Assembly (NCBI RefSeq): GCF_015351475.1
Contig: NZ_JADKPR010000005.1
Coordinates: forward strand, 124,001 to 188,000
Direction of reading: 5' to 3'
From: Flavobacterium sp. HJJ
GTDB taxonomy: Bacteria; Bacteroidota; Bacteroidia; Flavobacteriales; Flavobacteriaceae
Length of the DNA stretch: 64,000 bases
The notes below the pieces were generated by a model, which was given only the letters and a program-made list of their open reading frames with translations, was not told where the DNA came from and searched no databases. Shown one piece after another: positions 1 to 8,258 of this stretch. Within the stretch, counting starts at the first letter, position 1. Each line of letters begins with the position of its first letter. The translations under genes and the position numbers were made by a program.

Positions 1-323
1 CTGATTTTTGGAAATTGCTTAAATAAATTTTCAAAATCATTTTCTTTATGATTTTTAATGTGAATGTCTAAACTTCCTTTTCTTTCACAATTTTCTAGGA
101 CATCCCAAATCCCAATTTTATTTTCTTTAAGAATTTTAATTTTTTCTTCAAAATTTACTGGAATTGGCAATGCATCAAATAGTGTACAGATTATTTTCCA
201 AAAATGATTTCTTCGGTGTGCATAATATTCTTGTTTTTCAAGAGACATAGCTCCAGGCATAGTTCCCAAAATTAATACCTTGGTATTGGAATCAATAAAA
301 TATGGAAAAGAATATATTGCCAT
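1..323 (-). CDS. DNA-deoxyinosine (hypoxanthine-DNA) glycosylase, partial
   Basis: The reading frame begins at 323 and runs off the left edge of the window, so only about 107 N-terminal residues are visible. They include LILGTMPGAMSL near residue 17 followed by QEYYAHRRNHFW. This is the pattern of the uracil-DNA-glycosylase superfamily members annotated as DNA-deoxyinosine glycosylases, which remove hypoxanthine and sometimes uracil from DNA in base excision repair. The ATG lies four bases after the recQ stop on the same strand, so the two repair genes are probably co-transcribed. The family is clear; the exact substrate is inferred from the family. Confidence 0.75.
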   Translation of the reverse strand, partial: MAIYSFPYFIDSNTKVLILGTMPGAMSLEKQEYYAHRRNHFWKIICTLFDALPIPVNFEEKIKILKENKIGIWDVLENCERKGSLDIHIKNHKENDFENLFKQFPKI

Positions 324-327
324 AAAA

Positions 328-2439
328 TTAGAATACTAAGTTTTCTTTTTCGAGTATTGTTAATCCAACCCTGATTTTGTCATACGAAATTTGTTCTTCA
401 AAAAAATCAAAATAAGGTTTCAAAGCATTTGGAGATTCCAGTTTTATTTTTGCTTCCGCTATTTTTGCAATTTCCTGATCATTTATAAATTCTCTCAAAT
501 TTATTGGATGACCGTCATTGTATAATTTAGCTAAATGCGAAATTATAGTTGCAACTCCCAATTTTCTTTTTATTGCAATTTCTTCAACTTTTATTCCGCT
601 TTGAAATAGTTCCAAAGTTTCTTTATAAGTTGAACTTTCTTTTTTTGCTCTTATTTTTTTTATATTTTCAAATTCAATAATTGCTTTAATAAAAACGTCA
701 CCGTATTTTTCCAATTTTGCTTTTCCAACTCCATCAATCGCTAAAAAGTCAGAGTCGCTCATTGGCCGGTGAATTTCTAATTGTTTCAAAGTTGCATCAC
801 TAAAAATTACATAAGCTGGAACTGCTTCTTCTTTTGCAATTTCAGTACGAAGTTTTCTAAGAAACTCAAAAAGAGAATTTACAGCTGATTTTGTTTTAAC
901 AGTTTTAGCTTCAGCTTTTTCTTTATTCATTTTTTGAACAGTCGTCAGCTTTACTTTTTCACCGTCAAATAATACTTTTTTGGCAAAAGGGGTCAATTTT
1001 ATTTTATTCTGTTGATGAAAAGCAATTTCGCAATATCCCAAATTGATCAATTGAATAAGATATTGATTCCAGTCGTACCATGATAAGTCCGCACCAACTC
1101 CGTAGGTTTTTAAATTTTGGTAGCCTTTGTCATAAATGGAAGCATTTTTGGAACCTCTCAAAAAATCCACAATTACAGGCAGCGCTTCAGATTCCTGAAG
1201 GCGTGCAACTGCCGACAATGCTTTTTGGGCAATAATAGTTCCTTCAAAAAAAGCTGGAGGATTTTTGCAAATATCACAATTACCACAATTTTCAGTTACC
1301 AATTCACCAAAATACGAAAGCAGTATTTTTCTGCGGCAGCTCAATGCGTCGGCATATTGTTTCATTCGTTCCAATTTCGCCAGCTGCACTTCGGCGTTTA
1401 AACCTTCGGAAGCAAATTTTTGCAATTGAATCATGTCTCCGTAACTTTCAAACAAAACTGTTTCGGATGGCAGACCATCACGGCCGGCCCTTCCAATTTC
1501 CTGATAATAGCCTTCAATATTTTTTGGCAGATTATAATGAATTACCCAGCGGACATTAGATTTATCAATTCCCATTCCGAAAGCAATGGTTGCACAAACG
1601 ACTTGACAGTCATCATTGATAAATTCGTCCTGAGTTTTAGAACGCATTTTGTTGTCCAAACCTGCATGATAAGCTTTTGCATTTATTCCTTTTTTCTGAA
1701 GTTTTTCAGAAAGTTCTTCTGTGGTCTTCCGGCTCAGGCAATATACGATACCCGATTCATTCGGTTTATTTTTTATGAAATCAATAATCTGCTGCACACG
1801 GTCTAAAGCCGGTCTGACTTCAAGACTCAAATTTTTCCTGTCAAAAGATGCTACAAAAATTTCGGGTTCCTTCAATTCTAATTGCTTGCAGATGTCAGTA
1901 CGGGTTGCTTTATCAGCAGTTGCAGTCAAAGCTAAGATTGGAGTAGAAGGAAAGCGGTTTTTGAGATAACCTAAATTGGTGTAAGCCGGACGAAAATCGT
2001 GACCCCAAGCAGATATGCAATGTGCTTCATCAATTGCAATGAGACTAACAATTATCTGGCTAAAAGCATTTTCTAAAAATGACAGACTTTCCGGCGCTAC
2101 ATATACGAGTTTGACTTTTTTATCTTTTAGGTTTTGAATATGAAAATCCTGTTCTTCTGAAGACTGACTGCTGTTGATATAACAAGCAGGAATTCCATTG
2201 GATTTTAAACTGTCAACCTGATCTTTCATCAAGGCTATCAATGGCGAAATCACAATTGTAATTCCTGGAAGAATTAGGGCAGGAAGCTGAAAGCATATTG
2301 ATTTTCCACCTCCAGTTGGCATGATGGCGAGAGCATCTTTTCCGGAAAGAATGCTATTAATAATGTTTTCCTGATTGGGTCTGAATTTTTCAAATCCAAA
2401 ATTTTCCTTGAGTTTGGCGTGTAAAATTTCTGTTGTCAT
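328..2439 (-). CDS. recQ: ATP-dependent DNA helicase RecQ
   Basis: A 703-residue RecQ-family 3'-5' helicase for recombination and fork repair. In order: Walker A MPTGGGKS (residues 40-47), DEAH box in IDEAHCISAWGHDFRPAY, motif III LTATAD, and GMGIDKSNVRWVIH with YYQEIGRAGRDG (motifs V and VI). Next come the zinc-binding cysteines (CRRK...CGNCDIC), an RQC region, an HRDC domain (about 515-595) and a C-terminal helix-turn-helix segment like the HTH_40 tail of Bacteroidota RecQ. Length and order are those of a full, intact enzyme. It is followed at four bases by a base-excision glycosylase gene, and an upstream terminator separates it from the acidic protein gene. Confidence 0.95.
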   Translation of the reverse strand: MTTEILHAKLKENFGFEKFRPNQENIINSILSGKDALAIMPTGGGKSICFQLPALILPGITIVISPLIALMKDQVDSLKSNGIPACYINSSQSSEEQDFHIQNLKDKKVKLVYVAPESLSFLENAFSQIIVSLIAIDEAHCISAWGHDFRPAYTNLGYLKNRFPSTPILALTATADKATRTDICKQLELKEPEIFVASFDRKNLSLEVRPALDRVQQIIDFIKNKPNESGIVYCLSRKTTEELSEKLQKKGINAKAYHAGLDNKMRSKTQDEFINDDCQVVCATIAFGMGIDKSNVRWVIHYNLPKNIEGYYQEIGRAGRDGLPSETVLFESYGDMIQLQKFASEGLNAEVQLAKLERMKQYADALSCRRKILLSYFGELVTENCGNCDICKNPPAFFEGTIIAQKALSAVARLQESEALPVIVDFLRGSKNASIYDKGYQNLKTYGVGADLSWYDWNQYLIQLINLGYCEIAFHQQNKIKLTPFAKKVLFDGEKVKLTTVQKMNKEKAEAKTVKTKSAVNSLFEFLRKLRTEIAKEEAVPAYVIFSDATLKQLEIHRPMSDSDFLAIDGVGKAKLEKYGDVFIKAIIEFENIKKIRAKKESSTYKETLELFQSGIKVEEIAIKRKLGVATIISHLAKLYNDGHPINLREFINDQEIAKIAEAKIKLESPNALKPYFDFFEEQISYDKIRVGLTILEKENLVF

Positions 2440-2470
2440 GTTGGCGTATATTTAGAAATCTAAATCTAAT

Positions 2471-2500
2471 AAAAAAAGGAACTCAATTGCGAGTTCCTTT
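2471..2500 (-). terminator. Rho-independent terminator after the acidic-protein gene
   Basis: The arms AAAGGAACTC (2475-2484) and GAGTTCCTTT (2491-2500) enclose a six-base loop. On the minus strand the stem is followed by a T run (the A run at 2471-2477), in the right place to end the 2524-2928 transcript before recQ. Confidence 0.8.
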
Positions 2501-2523
2501 AATTTTTTTATAAACTTATAGAA

Positions 2524-2928
2524 TTAATCTTCGTCATCTTCATCATCATCGTCATCAGCGATATCTTTGTCATCACCATCTTCATCGTCATCATCACCAT
2601 CAACATCCGGCTTATCTAAATTTTCATCATCATCGTCATCATCTGCATCTTCATCTTCAACATCTAATTCTAAACCGCTGATTGGTTCTACAACATCATC
2701 AATTTCATCATCATCTTCATAATTACCAATTCTATCAGCCAATTTGGTGCTTACTTTTACTAAATAAATTGTATCTTCAGTTCTAACTTCAACAGCTTCT
2801 ACCAATTCATTTTTAGCATTTCTAAATCGAATGATATCTGAATCATCATATCCATCAGGGAATTTTTCGACCAAAAGATTTAAAATTTCGTTGGTCAATT
2901 TGGCGTAATCAACTATTACTCTTTTCAT
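2524..2928 (-). CDS. Conserved protein with long Asp/Glu-rich tail
   Basis: 134 residues in two parts. Residues 1-70 form a plausible small folded domain (MKRVIVDYAKLTNEIL... DGYDDSDIIRFRNAKNELVEAVEVRTEDTIYLVKV). Residues 70-134 are almost only Asp and Glu. Similar acidic-tailed proteins are common in Flavobacterium genomes, and I recall some carrying the product name DNA primase, but no primase motif is visible here and I would not transfer that name. An acidic tail suggests binding to a basic partner or DNA mimicry; that is inference. It is a single-gene unit with its own terminator. Confidence 0.8.
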   Translation of the reverse strand: MKRVIVDYAKLTNEILNLLVEKFPDGYDDSDIIRFRNAKNELVEAVEVRTEDTIYLVKVSTKLADRIGNYEDDDEIDDVVEPISGLELDVEDEDADDDDDDENLDKPDVDGDDDDEDGDDKDIADDDDDEDDED

Positions 2929-3022
2929 GTGCAGCTAATATTTTTTTTATTGAAACATGGTATCGCCAGATTCTCATTTGTATTTGCAACAAGTTCTATC
3001 TTGGCGATTTCATAAATAATTA

Positions 3023-3994
3023 TTATAGATCTAACAAATATGCAAAAATTAATGGGGCCACAATAGTAGCATCAGACTCAATAATGAATTTAGGAGTTTT
3101 AATATCTAGTTTACCCCAAGTGATTTTTTCATTAGGAACTGCTCCGGAATAAGAACCGTAGCTGGTTGTTGAATCTGAAATTTGGCAAAAATAACTCCAA
3201 AATGGAACATCATGCATTTCCATATCCTGATATAACATTGGTACAACACAGATAGGAAAATCACCAGCGATACCACCGCCAATTTGGAAGAATCCAACAC
3301 CATTAGAACTATTTTTTGTATACCAATCGGATAAAAAAGTCATGTATTCGATACCCGATTTCATGGTAGAAGCTTTCAATTCTCCTTTAATCACATACGA
3401 TGCGAAAATATTTCCCATTGTACTGTCTTCCCATCCAGGAACAATAATAGGTAAATTTTTCTCAGCCGCCGCATACATCCAGCTGTCTTTCAAGTCAATT
3501 TCATAATATTCTTCCAAAACACCAGAAAGTAACATTTTATACATGAATTCATGAGGAAAATATCTTTCTCCTTTATCATCAGCATCTTTCCAAATTTTGT
3601 AAACATGTTTTTGAAGACGGCGGAATGCTTCATGCTCAGGAATACAAGTATCAGTGACTCTATTCAATCCTCTTTCCAATAAATCCCACTCATCCTGAGG
3701 AGTTAGATCACGGTAGTGAGGTACTCTTTCATAATGTGAATGTGCCACCAAGTTCATGATATCTTCTTCAAGGTTTGCTCCTGTACAAGAAATAATCTGG
3801 ACTTTATCCTGACGAATTATTTCGGCAAAAATCTTTCCAATTTCGGCGGTACTCATAGCACCGGCCATAGTTACCATCATTTTTGCACCATTGGCCAACT
3901 GCTGCTCATAAGCTTTTGCGGCATCAACTAAAGATGCAGAATTGAAATGCAGATAATGCTTTTCAATAAACTGACTGATTGGTCCTTTACTCAT
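3023..3994 (-). CDS. Deoxyhypusine synthase-like protein (probable polyamine enzyme)
   Basis: A 323-residue protein of the deoxyhypusine synthase family, an NAD-dependent aminobutyl-transferase fold. Visible family marks are MVTMAGAMSTAEIG, ISCTGANLEEDI, VPGWEDSTMGN, GFFQIGGGIAGDF and AVPNEKITWGKL. Bacteria have no eIF5A to modify, so bacterial members are thought to act on polyamines, for example in homospermidine- or spermidine-type synthesis. The position that holds the catalytic lysine in eukaryotic DHS (GGGVxKHH) reads GGGIAGDF here, so that lysine is missing. The gene lies just downstream of arginine decarboxylase on the same strand, which supports a polyamine role. Family sure, reaction uncertain. 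Confidence 0.85.
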   Translation of the reverse strand: MSKGPISQFIEKHYLHFNSASLVDAAKAYEQQLANGAKMMVTMAGAMSTAEIGKIFAEIIRQDKVQIISCTGANLEEDIMNLVAHSHYERVPHYRDLTPQDEWDLLERGLNRVTDTCIPEHEAFRRLQKHVYKIWKDADDKGERYFPHEFMYKMLLSGVLEEYYEIDLKDSWMYAAAEKNLPIIVPGWEDSTMGNIFASYVIKGELKASTMKSGIEYMTFLSDWYTKNSSNGVGFFQIGGGIAGDFPICVVPMLYQDMEMHDVPFWSYFCQISDSTTSYGSYSGAVPNEKITWGKLDIKTPKFIIESDATIVAPLIFAYLLDL

Positions 3995-4111
3995 ATTCTT
4001 TTTTTCTTTTTTTTCTTTTTTGTTTACTGCTCAAAAGGGTAAGTGAGATTTGGATTTACAAATAAAAGAAATTTATAAATATCAAAATTCCTATACCCCT
4101 ATTTAAATTTG

Positions 4112-5509
4112 TTATTTATTATAACCTAGTATTTTTAGTACATCCTCAGCAGTTTGAGCTTCAGAAAATACTTCGGTTGCCAATATTCCGTTCTCGTCAC
4201 GATCTATCAAAATATGCTTTGGCTGCGGTATAAGACAGTGCTGCAGTCCGCCAAAACCACCAATGGTTTCCTGATAAGCACCTGTGTTGAAAAAACCTAG
4301 ATATAATGGTTTTTCTTTATTATATTTTGGCAGATATATTGCATTCATATTCTGCTCAGAATTGTAATAATCATCACTGTCACAGGTCATTCCGCCCAGC
4401 AGAACACGTTCGTATGTATCATTCCATCTGTTGATTGCCAACATGATAAAACGTTTGTTAATTGCCCAAGTATCTGGTAAAGTGGTAATGAAAGAAGAAT
4501 CAATCATGTTCCATTTCTCTCTGTCATTCTGCTGTTTTTGATACAAAACCTGATAAATAGCACCGCCGCTTTCTCCAACAGTGAACGATCCAAATTCAGT
4601 AAAAATATGCGGAACATCCACTTCAGCTTCGTCACAGGCAATTTTTATCTGATTAATGATTTCATCAATCATATATTGGTAATCGTATTCGAAAGCCAAT
4701 GAATTTTTGATAGGGAAACCACCGCCAATATTCAAACTGTCAAGGCTTGGACATTCTTTTTTCAAGGCAACATATACTTTGATACATTTTACAAGCTCAT
4801 TCCAATAATAAGCATTGTCATTAATACCGGTATTGATAAAAAAGTGAAGCATTTTAAGTTCCAGCTTTTTGTTTTCCTTGATTTCTTTCTTGTAAAAAGG
4901 AACAATATTTTTATATCCTATTCCTAATCTCGAAGTATAAAACTCAAATTTTGGTTCTTCTTCTGCAGCAATACGGATTCCTATTTTGAATTTTCCGCTT
5001 ATCTCTGCCTGCAGTAAATCCAGCTCTTCATAATTATCAATAATAGGAATAGTGTTTTTATGTCCATTATTGATTAGTCTTGCAATGTTATGAATATATT
5101 GGTCTCTTTTAAAACCATTACAAATGATAAAAGTACTCTTATTTATTTTTCCGTTTTCTAATAAATTTTCAACAATGTTTATATCAAAAGCTGAAGAAGT
5201 TTCAACGTGAATGTTATTCTTGAAAGCCTCATTCATAACATATTCAAAATGAGAGCTTTTTGTACAGTAACAATAGTAATATTTAGCCTCATATTTATTT
5301 TTTTCCATCGATTTGCGAAACCAGCTTTTGGCTTTGTTGATGTTGTTTGAAATTTGAGGCAGGTAAGTAAATTTTAAAGGGGTACCATAAGTTTCGACCA
5401 ATTTCATTAAATCAATATTATGAAACTGTAGGTTATCTTTATTTAATTTGAATTCTTCTTGAGGAAAGTAATATGTTTGATTTATTAAGTCGGAATATTT
5501 CGTATTCAT
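4112..5509 (-). CDS. speA: Biosynthetic arginine decarboxylase, short Bacteroidota form
   Basis: A 465-residue fold-III PLP decarboxylase that would convert arginine to agmatine, the first step of polyamine synthesis. The PLP lysine lies in YYYCYCTKSSHFEYV (about residue 85), a glycine-rich phosphate-binding loop in LNIGGGFPIK, and the active-site cysteine region in MTCDSDDYYN (about 375). It lacks the long inserts of the E. coli enzyme, as is usual for Bacteroidota arginine decarboxylases of this size. A DHS-like gene follows on the same strand with a 117-base gap. Diaminopimelate or ornithine decarboxylase activity is less likely given the length and neighbour. Confidence 0.88.
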   Translation of the reverse strand: MNTKYSDLINQTYYFPQEEFKLNKDNLQFHNIDLMKLVETYGTPLKFTYLPQISNNINKAKSWFRKSMEKNKYEAKYYYCYCTKSSHFEYVMNEAFKNNIHVETSSAFDINIVENLLENGKINKSTFIICNGFKRDQYIHNIARLINNGHKNTIPIIDNYEELDLLQAEISGKFKIGIRIAAEEEPKFEFYTSRLGIGYKNIVPFYKKEIKENKKLELKMLHFFINTGINDNAYYWNELVKCIKVYVALKKECPSLDSLNIGGGFPIKNSLAFEYDYQYMIDEIINQIKIACDEAEVDVPHIFTEFGSFTVGESGGAIYQVLYQKQQNDREKWNMIDSSFITTLPDTWAINKRFIMLAINRWNDTYERVLLGGMTCDSDDYYNSEQNMNAIYLPKYNKEKPLYLGFFNTGAYQETIGGFGGLQHCLIPQPKHILIDRDENGILATEVFSEAQTAEDVLKILGYNK

Positions 5510-5563
5510 TTGTCCTTTAGAGTTTTACGTTAATTGTATTTAAAAAATAGAATTAATTAAACT

Positions 5564-5743
5564 TCAAACTCTAATATTTGCATAGACAATCTGAAGTTTT
5601 TCGTAATCGGCCTTGAAATATTGAAATAAATCAAAACTGAAATTCCCTTTGATACCATAAAAACGTTTCAATAAGCTCAAAAAAGACCTATTGTTTCTGT
5701 TTCTTTTAGCAGAAAATTTTTTATTATTTTGATTTTTATTCAT
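5564..5743 (-). CDS. Small basic protein (59 aa), unknown
   Basis: An uninterrupted ATG-to-TGA frame of 59 codons fills most of the gap between speA and aroB. The product starts MNKNQNNKKFSAKRNRNNR and is strongly basic in its first 20 residues, then mixed (FYGIKGNFSFDLFQYF). A TACATTTG box (5749-5756 on the complementary strand) ends about five bases before the ATG, which would give an almost leaderless mRNA. No family was recognised. The basic N-terminus and promoter make it a plausible real gene, but it could be chance in AT-rich DNA. Confidence 0.45.
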   Translation of the reverse strand: MNKNQNNKKFSAKRNRNNRSFLSLLKRFYGIKGNFSFDLFQYFKADYEKLQIVYANIRV

Positions 5744-5800
5744 TGAGGCAAATGTAAAAAATAATATAGACGTAATGCAACGCTTTTTATTAAAAAAAAA

Positions 5801-6868
5801 CTAAGATTTATAATCTTCAAAAGCGTTTAGAATCAATTCGTTTTCAACAGATTGATTTATCTTTATTTTACCGATGCCTTCAATTAATGCAAATTGTATC
5901 ATTCCATACTCATTTTTTTTGTCATGAATCAGTAGGTCCAGAATAGGTTCTATATCCTCTTCTTCAAAAATAATATCATCATATATTGATTTCAGCGTAG
6001 ACTTTATCTCACTATATTCTTCATGAGAAATCAAGTTTTTATGCAATGAAATATGACTTTCTAAAATCATTCCCGCCGCAATAGCCTCACCGTGCAGCAA
6101 TGTGGTTTTATTTTCATTTTCTAAAAAATAGCTTTCAATCGCATGACCTAATGTATGTCCAAAATTCAAAGATTTTCTAATATTCTTTTCAGTAGGATCC
6201 TGCATTACGATAATGTTCTTGATTTCCACAGAACGGTGTATTAAAGTATCCAACTGATCAAAGTCGATTCCTTTAATGTCCAAAAATGACTCCCAGTAAG
6301 GTTTGTCAAAAATCAATCCGTGTTTCAGCATTTCGGCAAGACCTGAACGCATTTCATTCTGAGGGACAGTTTCTAAATACTGTGTATCAACCAATACCAT
6401 TTTTGGCGTATTGATAACTCCAATCTGATTTTTTAAATTTCCCAAATCAACCCCGTTTTTACCGCCTACAGAAGCATCAACCATAGATAATAAAGTAGTT
6501 GGAATATGGATAAAATCGACGCCTCTTTTAAAAGTTGAAGCAACAAATCCTCCTAAATCAGTTACAACACCGCCGCCAATATTGATAATCAATGTTTTTC
6601 TGTCAGCGCCCAATTCAGTCAGTACATTCCAGATTTCGATACAGGTTTCAATATTTTTATTGATTTCACCAGCTTCAAATTCAATAATTTCAACCGTCAG
6701 ATCTGTTTCTAATAATGGAAGTAATTTTGGCAGGCAAAACTCATTTGTATTGCTGTCAACTATTATAAACAGGTTCGAATATTTATTATCTTTTAAGTGC
6801 TGATTTAGTTTTTCGTACCCAGTTTCATTGAAATGAACAGGATAATTATTTGCTTGAATAGACTGCAT
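5801..6868 (-). CDS. aroB: 3-dehydroquinate synthase
   Basis: 355 residues, the normal length for AroB, which converts DAHP to 3-dehydroquinate in the shikimate pathway using NAD and a divalent metal. The NAD-binding stretch is NIGGGVVTDLGGFVASTFKRG with GGKNGVDLGNLKN. The metal ligands sit in GLAEMLKHG (Glu), FGHTLGHAIE (His) and LLHGEAIAAGM (His), so the catalytic set is complete. It is transcribed away from the proline dehydrogenase gene, with a 93-base divergent intergenic region. Confidence 0.95.
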   Translation of the reverse strand: MQSIQANNYPVHFNETGYEKLNQHLKDNKYSNLFIIVDSNTNEFCLPKLLPLLETDLTVEIIEFEAGEINKNIETCIEIWNVLTELGADRKTLIINIGGGVVTDLGGFVASTFKRGVDFIHIPTTLLSMVDASVGGKNGVDLGNLKNQIGVINTPKMVLVDTQYLETVPQNEMRSGLAEMLKHGLIFDKPYWESFLDIKGIDFDQLDTLIHRSVEIKNIIVMQDPTEKNIRKSLNFGHTLGHAIESYFLENENKTTLLHGEAIAAGMILESHISLHKNLISHEEYSEIKSTLKSIYDDIIFEEEDIEPILDLLIHDKKNEYGMIQFALIEGIGKIKINQSVENELILNAFEDYKS

Positions 6869-6933
6869 GATTTTAATTTAATTGAAAGCGCAAAATAAGG
6901 CAAATTTTACTAATTATAATCGCTTACTCTCTT

Positions 6934-6941
6934 TATATTTG
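6934..6941 (+). promoter_or_regulatory. TANNTTTG -7 promoter element for proline dehydrogenase
   Basis: TATATTTG lies 20 bases upstream of the ATG at 6962 and matches the Bacteroidota -7 consensus TANNTTTG. No clear TTTG at -33 is present. Confidence 0.55.
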
Positions 6942-6961
6942 CATAAAAAATATAACAAAAT

Positions 6962-8134
6962 ATGGATAATATTTTCAATAACACACAAAATGCGTTTGCT
7001 TTAAAAAGCGATACCGAACTTGAAAGAGCATATTTTCTTTTTAAATTAATCAATAACCAGCCCTTGGTACGTATAGGAACAGCGGTGACAAACTTTGCAA
7101 TAAAAGCGAATCTGCCTGTCGAAAATCTGATCCGTGCAACTGTTTTTGATCATTTTTGCGGAGGCGTAAACGAAAATGACTGCCTGACGGTTGTAGATAA
7201 AATGTTTACCAAAGGTGTTTCTTCAGTATTAGATTATTCTGTTGAAGGAAAAGAAGAGGAAAATCAATTTGATGCCGCGCTGCAGATGACTCTAAAAACA
7301 ATTGAATTTGCTAAAGAACGCCTGGCAATTCCTTTTGCTGTTTTCAAGCCTACCGGATTAGGACGTTTAGACTTATATGAGAAAGTAGGAGAGAAACAAA
7401 TATTAACTCCCGAAGAGCAGGCTGAATGGGATAGAGTAGCAGCACGTTTTGATTTAGTCTGCGGTGAAGCCCACAAAAAAAACGTAGCACTGCTGATTGA
7501 TGCCGAAGAAAGCTGGATGCAGGACGCAGCTGATGATTTGGTTACCGAAATGATGCGCAAATACAACAAAGAAAAAACAATTGTTTTCAACACGCTTCAA
7601 ATGTACCGCTGGGATCGTCTGGATTATTTGAAAAAACTACATGAACAGGCAAAAGCTGAAAGATTTTTTATTGGAATGAAATTAGTTCGCGGTGCCTATA
7701 TGGAAAAAGAAAATCTTCGTGCCGAAGAAAGAGGTTATCCAACTCCAATCTGCTCATCCAAAGAAGCTACTGATGTAAATTATGACGCAGCTGTCCTGTA
7801 TATGGCAGAACATTTGGACACCATGTCTATTTTTGCTGGAACACACAACGAAGAGAGCACCTATAAACTAATGGAGATAATGAGTTCCAAAAGAATTCCG
7901 TCCAATGACGACCGAATTTGGTTTGGTCAATTATACGGAATGAGCGATAATATCAGTTATAATTTGGCGGCACACAGCTATAATATTGCTAAATATCTTC
8001 CTTTTGGTCCCGTAAAAGACGTGATGCCGTACTTAATCCGCCGTGCTGAAGAAAACACTTCGGTAGCAGGACAGACCAGTCGTGAACTTTCAATGATCAA
8101 AGCTGAACGCAAGAGACGAAAAGAGATGGCTTAG
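6962..8134 (+). CDS. Proline dehydrogenase (FAD-dependent)
   Basis: 390 residues of the proline dehydrogenase (PRODH) domain, which oxidises proline to pyrroline-5-carboxylate and passes electrons via FAD to quinone. Recognisable blocks are FAVFKPTGLGR (about 123), LLIDAEESWMQD (about 178), GMKLVRGAYMEKE (about 238), FAGTHNEES, GQLYGMSD, and the C-terminal substrate-binding block LIRRAEENTS. It is a monofunctional enzyme without the P5C dehydrogenase domain of PutA, as in most Bacteroidota. It has its own promoter and a strong terminator downstream. Confidence 0.93.
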   Translation: MDNIFNNTQNAFALKSDTELERAYFLFKLINNQPLVRIGTAVTNFAIKANLPVENLIRATVFDHFCGGVNENDCLTVVDKMFTKGVSSVLDYSVEGKEEENQFDAALQMTLKTIEFAKERLAIPFAVFKPTGLGRLDLYEKVGEKQILTPEEQAEWDRVAARFDLVCGEAHKKNVALLIDAEESWMQDAADDLVTEMMRKYNKEKTIVFNTLQMYRWDRLDYLKKLHEQAKAERFFIGMKLVRGAYMEKENLRAEERGYPTPICSSKEATDVNYDAAVLYMAEHLDTMSIFAGTHNEESTYKLMEIMSSKRIPSNDDRIWFGQLYGMSDNISYNLAAHSYNIAKYLPFGPVKDVMPYLIRRAEENTSVAGQTSRELSMIKAERKRRKEMA

Positions 8135-8201
8135 TCTTTTACAGATAACAGTTTTCAGCAAACAGCTGTCAGATTGAAAAAATTGAAACTGAGATTTATA
8201 A

Positions 8202-8239
8202 AAAAACTCCATTTGCCTTTAAAAACAAATGGAGTTTTT
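8202..8239. terminator. Bidirectional rho-independent terminator
   Basis: A perfect 14-base inverted repeat (AAAAACTCCATTTG, 8202-8215, and its complement at 8226-8239) surrounds a 10-base loop. The ends are A-rich and T-rich, so it can stop both converging transcripts: proline dehydrogenase from the left and the ABC exporter from the right. Confidence 0.9.
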
Positions 8240-8258
8240 CATTTAAAAGCTTTTAAAA

